Source of the DNA: Desulfobacteraceae bacterium
GTDB lineage: Bacteria > Desulfobacterota > Desulfobacteria > Desulfobacterales > Desulfosarcinaceae
Length of the DNA stretch: 5,390 nucleotides
Direction: 5' to 3'
Assembly: GCA_027031325.1 (NCBI GenBank)
Contig: JALVRI010000275.1
Location: forward strand, 1-5,390
Position 1 is the stretch's first letter. Each line of letters opens with the position of its first letter. The notes below the pieces were generated by a model that worked only from the letters and a program-made list of their open reading frames with translations, ran no database searches and had not been told where the DNA came from. Made by a program: the position numbers and the translations under genes. Shown piece after piece: positions 1 through 5,114 of this stretch.

Positions 1-76
1 CTGCAACGGATTCATCCAGAAACCTTTCACGGTTTCGGAACTTTCCGAGAAGATAACCATCTGCTTGCAAAAGTAG
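1..76 (+). CDS. Response-regulator receiver domain, C-terminal end (partial)
   Basis: The window opens inside a gene read in the frame starting at base 2 and ending at TAG 74-76. The 24 visible residues include GFIQKPFTVSELSEKI. This matches the end of a receiver (REC) domain: beta-5, the conserved Lys-Pro pair followed by Phe, then helix alpha-5 with a Leu/Ile pattern. The Lys of that pair is the invariant one that contacts the phosphorylated Asp in receiver domains. The protein stops about 15 residues after KPF, so the receiver is its last domain. That suits a hybrid sensor histidine kinase or a single-domain CheY-like regulator better than an OmpR- or NtrC-type regulator with a DNA-binding output domain. 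The FIQKPF wording resembles hybrid kinases most, which is inference. Phosphoacceptor Asp and any kinase part lie outside the window. Confidence 0.8.
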   Translation, partial: CNGFIQKPFTVSELSEKITICLQK

Positions 77-84
77 TATCGCTT

Positions 85-92
85 GGAGGTGA
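85..92 (+). promoter_or_regulatory. Shine-Dalgarno of the HAD-like gene
   Basis: GGAGGTGA is a near-complete anti-16S match placed 10 bases before the ATG at 103. It decides the start. The HAD frame is also open all the way back to base 1, but that stretch overlaps the receiver-domain gene in another frame and carries no better initiation signal. Confidence 0.85.
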
Positions 93-102
93 GCAAGGGA
101 AG

Positions 103-933
103 ATGAAAAGGTCTTATTCTTCCGGAAGTGCCCTGGTCATATGTGATCTGCGGGGTACGTTGACCCACGGAGAGCCGCTCCTGGAGCTGGTAAAGGCCAT
201 GCTGCCTCAAGCTGGTGAAATCCAGCGGGCCGCCGAGGCCGTGATTCAAAGGCTTGAAGATGATGAAATCAGCCTGGCCGAAACCCTCGGGATGATCGCC
301 GGTCTTTGCAAAAACGGCAAGTTGCGCAAGGCGGTCGAGTATGCCACATTCAAGATGAAGCTTGTAAACGGCTTCGACCAATTCGTCGACTGCCTCCACA
401 AGGCCGGAATCGGGTTGGCCATAATTACTCCCCTGTTCGGCGTCCTGACCGAGACCCTGCGCAATATTTACGGCCACGACCGTTTCCGCCGGATCATCTC
501 CAACCCCCTCCAATTCGCCCTCGACGGTGACCCCCGGGCGGCGGTGGACGATTCCAGGTTATGCCGGATGATCGAAAGGTTCTTCATAAAAGCGCGCGAC
601 CACAAGGCGTTTGACCGCATGCAGGCCACCGGAAAGGTCAGCCTCGTCCTGGATGACGAAAGCCGCAAAGCCGAGCTGGTGGGCAAGATCGCAAATAGCC
701 TGAAAGTGCCCCTGGAAAAGGTGGCCTACCTTGCCAGCCAGGCCGCGGAACTCGATGTTATGGCCCAGGTCATCAGCCACGGCGGCAAAGCCATCGCCTT
801 CAACTACCATCATCGCCTGGTTCAGGCGATTGACAGTTCAGAGGCCGTCCAGGCCGGCCAGGTTCACTGGACCGATGCCCGCAGCCGGCGCGCCGACCTC
901 AGCCACCCGGCCTCCCTGATCCTGGAGCACTGA
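103..933 (+). CDS. HAD-superfamily phosphatase-like protein with altered active-site motifs
   Basis: This 276-residue cytosolic protein has no signal peptide or membrane segment. Its layout is that of HAD subclass IB (phosphoserine-phosphatase-like): motif I in VICDLRGTLT (nucleophile Asp15, Thr19), a helical cap around residues 25-90, motif II in LAIITP (Thr109), a candidate motif III Lys189, and a motif IV region around 205-220 followed by GGKAIAFN (227-234), which matches the usual G-x-x-IAFN strand. Two positions are odd. The Asp normally two residues after the nucleophile is Arg17, and the usual GDxxxD of motif IV reads ASQAAE (211-216), losing the Mg-binding acids. I infer that ordinary phosphatase activity is weak or absent, or that the substrate differs. 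The start at 103 has a strong ribosome binding site and puts motif I at the usual distance from the N-terminus. The gene follows the receiver-domain gene by 26 bases and may share its transcript. Its substrate cannot be read from the sequence. Its GC-rich composition differs from the cas genes, so I see no reason to call it part of the CRISPR system. Confidence 0.8.
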   Translation: MKRSYSSGSALVICDLRGTLTHGEPLLELVKAMLPQAGEIQRAAEAVIQRLEDDEISLAETLGMIAGLCKNGKLRKAVEYATFKMKLVNGFDQFVDCLHKAGIGLAIITPLFGVLTETLRNIYGHDRFRRIISNPLQFALDGDPRAAVDDSRLCRMIERFFIKARDHKAFDRMQATGKVSLVLDDESRKAELVGKIANSLKVPLEKVAYLASQAAELDVMAQVISHGGKAIAFNYHHRLVQAIDSSEAVQAGQVHWTDARSRRADLSHPASLILEH

Positions 934-956
934 CAGCCTCCTAAAGGGGAGAACTT

Positions 957-979
957 GCCGGCCCCATTTCGGGGCCCGC
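957..979 (+). terminator. GC hairpin after the HAD-like gene, without a U-tract
   Basis: GGCCCC (960-965) and GGGGCC (971-976) form a perfect 6-bp stem around a 5-base ATTTC loop. Two more pairs (957-979, 958-978) extend it across one mismatch. It begins 24 bases after the HAD stop codon, where a terminator is expected. No run of T follows, so it is not a canonical intrinsic terminator. It may instead stabilise the 3' end of the mRNA or assist Rho-dependent termination. Confidence 0.35.
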
Positions 980-1010
980 GATCCTGGCTGCCTTTGGAGC
1001 GTCCTATCCA

Positions 1011-1040
1011 TTGACACGCCGTATGATTTGCAGCTATTCT
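1011..1040 (+). promoter_or_regulatory. Candidate sigma-70-type promoter
   Basis: A perfect TTGACA (1011-1016) is followed after 18 bases by TATTCT (1035-1040), which matches TATAAT at 4 of 6 positions including the key first, second and last bases. Transcription would begin near 1047. It could serve the cas operon, giving a leader of about 510 bases before the cas6 ATG, or a separate short transcript within the intergenic region. The call rests on consensus matching alone. Confidence 0.4.
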
Positions 1041-1080
1041 TAACCCGGTTCTTCCTTCTAAGCCCAGTTGCGCCGGATAC

Positions 1081-1127
1081 CAGGTTGCCCTGAATATACC
1101 GATGATATTGCCGTAGACAGGTTGCCC
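1081..1127 (+). repeat. 10-base direct repeat pair
   Basis: CAGGTTGCCC occurs at 1081-1090 and exactly again at 1118-1127, 37 bases apart start to start. The flanking bases do not match. Two short copies could be binding half-sites for a regulator just downstream of the candidate promoter, or a chance repeat. They are too short to be CRISPR repeats. Confidence 0.3.
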
Positions 1128-1245
1128 AAAAACCCTTTTTCCGCCGGAGTTGGCTGCGAAGCCGTATCCAAATGGCACCGCTGGGCGGGATGTTTGTCGA
1201 TGGCTGGAATTTTCCCGGAGGCTGTCAACTTACCTGATCTAGGCG

Positions 1246-1326
1246 CCGGGGTCGCCCGGGCAAAGGGAGCCGGTTTTTTCAACCCCGGTATGGCCCGGCC
1301 GTTTCGGAGCGGATGAGTCCCGGGGT
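1246..1326 (+). other. GC-rich stretch with two mutually exclusive stems
   Basis: CCGGGGT stands at 1246-1252 and again at 1320-1326, and its exact reverse complement ACCCCGG lies between them at 1282-1288. In RNA the central copy could pair with either outer copy (7 bp each, 29- and 31-base loops) but not with both. The downstream pairing would cover GGGG 1322-1325, the only Shine-Dalgarno-like bases before the small ORF at 1334. A 5-bp hairpin, CCGGG (1246-1250) with CCCGG (1255-1259), competes as well, and a run of six T lies at 1274-1279. This geometry resembles an attenuator or switch, but GC-rich DNA produces such matches easily and no known riboswitch class is recognised. Confidence 0.25.
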
Positions 1327-1333
1327 AAATGAT

Positions 1334-1480
1334 ATGATCAATCCGAAGACAAAACTTGCAGGGAAAGGAAAAGTCAGGGTGGCAAGCCAGCTTGTGGAAG
1401 ATGAAGAATTCGGCCGTTGGCTGAATTCCCGTGCAGCGGAGGATTTCCTGGATGACGTTGCCCGGTCACCTGAATTGTGA
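1334..1480 (+). CDS. Possible small ORF, 48 residues, unknown function
   Basis: ATG 1334 opens a 48-codon frame ending at TGA 1478-1480, 80 bases before the cas6 start at 1561. The product is basic at the N-terminus (Lys5, Lys7, Lys11, Lys13, Arg15) and acidic, probably helical, in the second half (residues 20-43), with Trp29 inside the segment EFGRWLN. No family is recognised. The only ribosome-binding-like sequence is GGGG at 1322-1325, 8 bases before the ATG. An in-frame ATG at 1313 would add 7 residues but has GGAG only 3 bases before it. The frame is open back to 1238 with no better start. It may be a leader peptide, the tail of a decayed gene or a chance ORF. A 23-base inverted repeat lies inside it, covering residues 25-32. 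Confidence 0.3.
   Translation: MINPKTKLAGKGKVRVASQLVEDEEFGRWLNSRAAEDFLDDVARSPEL
1406..1428 (+). repeat. 23-base near-perfect inverted repeat
   Basis: GAATTCGGCC (1406-1415) and GGCTGAATTC (1419-1428) are inverted copies at 9 of 10 positions around the 3-base centre GTT. As RNA this is a 10-bp hairpin with one G-U pair. As DNA it looks like an operator for a dimeric regulator. No T-run follows, so it is not an intrinsic terminator. It lies about 130 bases before the cas6 start codon, inside the possible small ORF. Confidence 0.4.
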
Positions 1481-1548
1481 TTCCGGAGAGTTGTTAAACG
1501 GCCGATACCGTAAGGATGATTAAAGAGGGGAAAATAGAAATCGGATTT

Positions 1549-1553
1549 AGGAG
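1549..1553 (+). promoter_or_regulatory. Shine-Dalgarno deciding the cas6 start
   Basis: AGGAG sits 7 bases before ATG 1561. The in-frame upstream ATG at 1516 has only AAGG directly touching it, with no spacer, so 1561 is the better start. A third in-frame ATG at 1636 has only GAAAGG about 9 bases ahead of it. Confidence 0.75.
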
Positions 1554-1560
1554 AACAATA

Positions 1561-2586
1561 ATGTCAATCAAAACGAGTGCAGCGATAGGCGATTCTGAAA
1601 TTATTATACCCGGCTGGTATGAAAGGCTTGGCAAGATGCAGTTTGTGCGTCTGAAGGTAAAAGCCTTGGCAATCCAGGATATTCATCTGCCTCCATATCT
1701 AGGAAGCACCCTTAGAGGGGCCTTTGGAGTGGCCTTAATGCGTACTTGCTGTGTCCAGCGCAGGCAAACCTGCAGATCGTGCCGCCTGAGATTGGATTGT
1801 GTTTACAGTTATATTTTCGACACACCGATAGAAGATGAAGCCGAAAGTAAAAAACGCTACAGCAATGCTCCTCATCCATTTGTGTTCCATTTGGACTTGC
1901 ATAATAAGCAGGAAATAGGGGCCGGAGAAGCATTTTATTTTCAGATTACGATCTTCGGCAGGGCAATAAAGCATTTACCATACATCGTCTTGGCCTTCGA
2001 TCGCATGGGTAGGTTTGGAATAGGAAGAGGCCGCGGGCGTTTCAAAATTGAATGTATAAAGGCGATTAACGCAGATGGCTCCCGGTCCGAAATAATATTC
2101 AAGGATGAAAATTATTCCCCGCCTTCCTTGATAATGAACCTGGTAGATGCCGAGAAACACAATTGTTTCATGCCGGATGATTCGATTGAAATCGAGCTTT
2201 TGACGCCTCTTAGGTTGATAAGGCAGGGCAGGTTGTGCAAACGAGCTGATTTTTCAACTTTTGTGAGGAATCTTTGCTTGCGTTTGCTGAACTTGCAGCG
2301 TTTCCATGGCTGGAATGAAGCCGACATGCCGGTTGCCGAAATGGTAGCCGCGGCAGAAAAGATACGGATAGTCGAAGATCAAACACGCTGGTTTGATTGG
2401 CAGCGTTTCTCAAACCGCCAGGGCAGGTGGATGACCCTGGGAGGACTGGTCGGCAGGATTAGCTTCCGAGGTGACCTGCATCCTTTTTTGCCCTTGCTGG
2501 TAATGGGAAGCTGGATCAACCTCGGCAAGGGAACCAGTTTCGGTTTGGGACGTTACCGCTTAAATCCACATGAAAGGAGGGATTAA
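1561..2586 (+). CDS. cas6: Cas6 CRISPR pre-crRNA processing endoribonuclease (RAMP)
   Basis: Cas6 cuts the CRISPR transcript inside each repeat to release crRNAs with a repeat-derived 5' handle. The 341-residue product (from ATG 1561) has the features of the PF10040-type Cas6 family. Near the N-terminus is IHLPPYLGSTLRGAFG (41-56), then a Cys cluster (Cys63, 64, 71, 74, 80) in the form C-x2-C-x5-C-x-Y seen in this branch and possibly metal-binding. Next come a mid-protein FGIGRGRGRF (152-161), the strand LTPLRLIRQGRL (214-225), and the C-terminal RAMP glycine-rich loop LGKGTSFGLGRYRL (321-334). Cas6 proteins usually use a His for cleavage; His42 is the best-placed candidate. The Gly-Phe-Gly is followed by Val57, where I recall many relatives having His, so catalytic assignment is unsure. 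Starts at 1516 (15 residues longer) or 1636 (25 shorter) are possible; 1561 has the best ribosome binding site. The gene leads the operon and its stop abuts the cas10 ATG. A different RAMP subunit is unlikely given the position and the family-specific N-terminus. Confidence 0.88.
   Translation: MSIKTSAAIGDSEIIIPGWYERLGKMQFVRLKVKALAIQDIHLPPYLGSTLRGAFGVALMRTCCVQRRQTCRSCRLRLDCVYSYIFDTPIEDEAESKKRYSNAPHPFVFHLDLHNKQEIGAGEAFYFQITIFGRAIKHLPYIVLAFDRMGRFGIGRGRGRFKIECIKAINADGSRSEIIFKDENYSPPSLIMNLVDAEKHNCFMPDDSIEIELLTPLRLIRQGRLCKRADFSTFVRNLCLRLLNLQRFHGWNEADMPVAEMVAAAEKIRIVEDQTRWFDWQRFSNRQGRWMTLGGLVGRISFRGDLHPFLPLLVMGSWINLGKGTSFGLGRYRLNPHERRD
2574..2580 (+). promoter_or_regulatory. Shine-Dalgarno of cas10 inside the end of cas6
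   Basis: AAGGAGG lies 6 bases before ATG 2587 and within the last cas6 codons. A ribosome ending cas6 at TAA 2584-2586 stops directly on the cas10 start, so translation of the two is probably coupled. Confidence 0.9.
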
Positions 2587-5091
2587 ATGGATTCCGTTTT
2601 CAGGAAAGAGTTGGCCCTTGGGGCCTTGTTGCACGATATAGGCAAGTTCAAGCAAAGGGCAGGGTTGGAAGAGGATTCCGGACCACATACGGAAATAGGT
2701 TACAACTGGCTTAAGACCATTTATGAATCGGATGTGGTGGCAGGCCCTGCGCGCAGTCACCATGCGGGTGCCGAGGAAACCTGGTTGAGCAATGCCAATA
2801 TCCTTGTTTTCGAAGCCGACAATTGCAGTGCGACTGAAAGGCGAAGCCGGTTCGATCCCCAAAAAGACAGGAGCTGCACCTGGCAGCGGGAGATTTGTCT
2901 TGCGACGGTTTTTTCGAGGGTGACCGAGCTGGAAGACCGAATTCCAGCGCCTGCCTACCATCCCCTGGAAACGGCTGAAAAGTGGACAGTACCCGTATCC
3001 GAAAAATACAAGGCCGATCCGGGTTCATACAGGCGCTTGTGGCAGGAGTTTTCCAGGGAATTCGAGGGCCTAAAAGATGAAGATGGTGATTGGGATGGAA
3101 AATTATCCAGGCATTACAACATTGATATTGTAATGCACTTGTTGGAAAAATATACCTCCGCGATTCCTTCAATCACCCTTGAGGTCACCGGGCAGAGCAA
3201 CAAGGAGAGCTACTTCAAACACCCGGACATATCCCTTTTCGACCATCTGAAGACAACGGCCGCATTTACCCTTTGTCTATATGATTACTACCAATGGCGT
3301 TACGGAGAAAAATGGAATGAACCAGGGGGGAAACTGCTGGTGAAAGAGATAACTTCTCAAGAAACCTGGAAGGAAGAGGCTGATAGGCCGTTTCTGCTTG
3401 TTGGCGGTGACCTTTCGGGTATCCAGCGCTTTATTTACACCATATCTTCGAAGGGAGCATTGCGGAGCCTGAAGGGGCGGTCGTTTTTCCTTGAGCTGCT
3501 TACCGAGCACGTTGTCGACCGGTTATTGGAAGAAACCAACCTTTATCGCTGTAACGTTATTTACACCGGAGGAGGTCATTTCTATCTGATTGCAGGCAAC
3601 ACTCCCGCTGTTAAAGAAGCCCTTGAAAAAGTGCGCGGCGAGATCAATGCCTGGTTGCTGGAAAAACATGCTGCCGCCCTTTATCAATGCATAGAGGCCG
3701 AGCCGATGGGTAAATATCACCTGCGATCGGTTTCCGGGATCTGGAGCAAGCTCGCCACGCGTCTTGAAAAGGCCAAGATGCGAAAATGGAAAGACCGCCT
3801 TGAACAGATATTCGAGAGTCCACGATCAGCCCATGAGGATTGCCTGACCACACGCTGTAAAGTATGCGGACGGGAAGATCTTGCTTTGAAAAGCCTTGGG
3901 GGCGAAGATGAGAAGGACACCTGCGAGGCGTGCCACGAGTTGTGGAATTTAGGCTGTCTTTTGCAAAAAGCGGTGAGACAAGGCGCTGATCCGGTAATTT
4001 GCAGGTGGGACGCAAATGTTGCCGGAATCAAAAGCTGCGTGGAAATATGCGGGCGGTTTTACAGCCCTATGTCGACTTTCCAGGAGGCAAAGGCTTCCAA
4101 CCCAACGGTTGTTTATCATCTGAACCAGTGGGACATGGCAGCTTTCAGGCACGAGTGCAGCCGCCCATTGATGGCCGGCGTCTATATGCCGGGCCAGTCA
4201 AGATTCAAGGAACTGGAAGAGCTGGTCAAGGAAGGGATGGGGATGAACAAGCTTTCGGTTTTGCGCATGGATGTTGACAATCTAGGGCGTATTTTTGCCG
4301 AAGGTGTGCCCGAAAAAGAAAGAACTTTAACGCGTATGGCTTCTCTTTCTCGGCAGTTGAGCCTGTTTTTCAAGTATCACATAAATGGAATCCTGGCCGT
4401 CAAAGAAGGGTATCCCCAACCGTGCCGAGTACTACAAACAAGGGCTTCAGGCGCAAAAGCTTCGCAAGGCCCACCGGCAGAGCAGGAACGGCTTGTCAAC
4501 ATCGTTTATTCAGGAGGAGATGATCTTTTCATAATCGGACACTGGAAAGATGTTGTTGAAACTGCAATCGATATTCAGAGGGCTTTTGCAAAGTTTGTCG
4601 CCAATCCCTTTATCACCATTTCGGCAGGTATAACCCAGGATCACGTCCACCAACCGGTTTACCGGCTGGCAGAATCAGCCGGACTGGCTGAACGCAGATC
4701 GAAGGAAAAAGACAGGACCAAAAACAAAGTCACATTTAACGACCATTATACCTTCAAATGGGACCAGGTCGATGAAATTGCCAAATGGTTTAGAGTGTTT
4801 TCAGCTTTCAGCATAAAGAAAGGAAAAATCCTGGAGCTTGAAAAGGGCGGAATTTCGATGGGGATGCTGTATCGGTTGCTCGAGATTTCGCGCCGTATGC
4901 GCCGGCAGCAGAAATGGAATATCGTCAAGCTGGCCTGGCTGCTTGGAAGGGTTCAGATCGGAAAAGGTTTTGAAGCCAAATTCAAAAACCTGAAGAACAA
5001 AATAATGGACAACAACCCAAAATGGCATCAGCTCGAACTGGCCTTGACTTGGCACTTGATGCTGATGCGGAAAGGCGAGACAACAAAATAA
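2587..5091 (+). CDS. cas10: Cas10/Csm1, type III-A CRISPR large subunit (HD nuclease and cyclic oligoadenylate synthetase)
   Basis: Cas10 is the signature subunit of type III interference complexes. On binding target RNA it converts ATP into cyclic oligoadenylates through its palm domains and cuts ssDNA through its HD domain. At 834 residues it is in the usual Csm1 range. The N-terminal HD domain has LLHDIGKF (14-21; His16, Asp17), a second His pair in RSHHAGA (56-62) and the downstream EADNCSATER (76-85; Asp78). The first palm domain carries GGDLSGIQRFIYT (273-285). A zinc finger follows with Cys424, Cys427, Cys446 and Cys449. The second palm domain starts at LRMDVDNLG (559-567; Asp562, Asp564) and has YSGGDDLF (641-648), the catalytic GGDD, intact. 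A helical C-terminal domain covers about 725-830. All key residues look functional, so I expect both activities. A variable, Ser/Gly/Pro/Ala-rich insert lies at about 608-635, just before the GGDD strand. The gene follows cas6 with no gap, ends in tandem TAA stops (5089-5094), and is followed 23 bases later by csm2, which supports subtype III-A. Confidence 0.97.
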   Translation: MDSVFRKELALGALLHDIGKFKQRAGLEEDSGPHTEIGYNWLKTIYESDVVAGPARSHHAGAEETWLSNANILVFEADNCSATERRSRFDPQKDRSCTWQREICLATVFSRVTELEDRIPAPAYHPLETAEKWTVPVSEKYKADPGSYRRLWQEFSREFEGLKDEDGDWDGKLSRHYNIDIVMHLLEKYTSAIPSITLEVTGQSNKESYFKHPDISLFDHLKTTAAFTLCLYDYYQWRYGEKWNEPGGKLLVKEITSQETWKEEADRPFLLVGGDLSGIQRFIYTISSKGALRSLKGRSFFLELLTEHVVDRLLEETNLYRCNVIYTGGGHFYLIAGNTPAVKEALEKVRGEINAWLLEKHAAALYQCIEAEPMGKYHLRSVSGIWSKLATRLEKAKMRKWKDRLEQIFESPRSAHEDCLTTRCKVCGREDLALKSLGGEDEKDTCEACHELWNLGCLLQKAVRQGADPVICRWDANVAGIKSCVEICGRFYSPMSTFQEAKASNPTVVYHLNQWDMAAFRHECSRPLMAGVYMPGQSRFKELEELVKEGMGMNKLSVLRMDVDNLGRIFAEGVPEKERTLTRMASLSRQLSLFFKYHINGILAVKEGYPQPCRVLQTRASGAKASQGPPAEQERLVNIVYSGGDDLFIIGHWKDVVETAIDIQRAFAKFVANPFITISAGITQDHVHQPVYRLAESAGLAERRSKEKDRTKNKVTFNDHYTFKWDQVDEIAKWFRVFSAFSIKKGKILELEKGGISMGMLYRLLEISRRMRRQQKWNIVKLAWLLGRVQIGKGFEAKFKNLKNKIMDNNPKWHQLELALTWHLMLMRKGETTK

Positions 5092-5099
5092 TAACAGAA

Positions 5100-5104
5100 A
5101 GGAG
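5100..5104 (+). promoter_or_regulatory. Shine-Dalgarno of csm2
   Basis: AGGAG lies 10 bases before ATG 5115 in the 23-base gap after cas10. It supports that start and independent initiation of csm2 on the shared transcript. Confidence 0.8.
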
Positions 5105-5114
5105 AAATAGAGAA

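Larger units (their letters stand above)
934..1560 (+). other. Long intergenic / leader region before cas6
   Basis: These 627 bases separate the HAD-like gene from cas6 and hold no gene I recognise on either strand. Contents in order: a GC hairpin (957-979), a promoter-like pair (1011-1040), a 10-base direct repeat (1081 and 1118), a GC-rich stretch with competing pairings (1246-1326), a small ORF (1334-1480) containing an inverted repeat (1406-1428), and the cas6 ribosome binding site (1549-1553). Hand counts of G+C fall from 38 of 60 at 1201-1260, through 34 of 60 at 1381-1440, to 23 of 60 at 1501-1560. The flank-to-CRISPR boundary therefore probably lies near 1330-1500. The first 400 bases could be a decayed gene or an RNA leader; neither is proven. 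Confidence 0.6.

Noticed and set aside
34..47. TCGGA-ACTT-TCCGA inverted repeat
   Set aside because: Only 5 bp, inside the receiver-domain coding sequence and explained by the codons for conserved residues.
1..102. N-terminal extension of the HAD-like protein, since its frame is open to base 1
   Set aside because: The overlapping frame from base 2 encodes a recognisable receiver-domain end, and a strong ribosome binding site at 85-92 supports the start at 103.
1081..1127. CRISPR repeat-spacer unit, from the 37-base spacing of CAGGTTGCCC
   Set aside because: The repeat is 10 bases, occurs only twice and leaves a 27-base gap; no other repeats of CRISPR length exist in the window.
1256..1279. 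CCGG...CCGG followed by six T as an intrinsic terminator
   Set aside because: The stem is only 4 bp with a 10-base loop, too weak to support the call.
864..1282. Overlapping reverse-strand frames across the HAD end and the intergenic region
   Set aside because: No ribosome binding sites, no recognisable domains, and residue composition typical of antisense reading in GC-rich DNA.
1068..1316. 82-codon forward frame in the intergenic region
   Set aside because: It starts at TTG with no ribosome binding site, has no recognised family and probably stays open because the DNA is GC-rich.
1491..1520. TTGTTA/GATGAT as a promoter close to cas6
   Set aside because: Each hexamer matches the consensus at only 4 of 6 positions, with 18-base spacing; expected by chance, although its location would be convenient.
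1516..1560. Upstream in-frame ATG as the cas6 start (15 extra residues)
   Set aside because: Its only AAGG touches the start codon with no spacer, while ATG 1561 has AGGAG at a 7-base spacing.
2560..4152. Long reverse-strand frames (up to about 150 codons) opposite cas10
   Set aside because: They are shadows of the strongly supported cas10 frame and contain no recognisable motifs.
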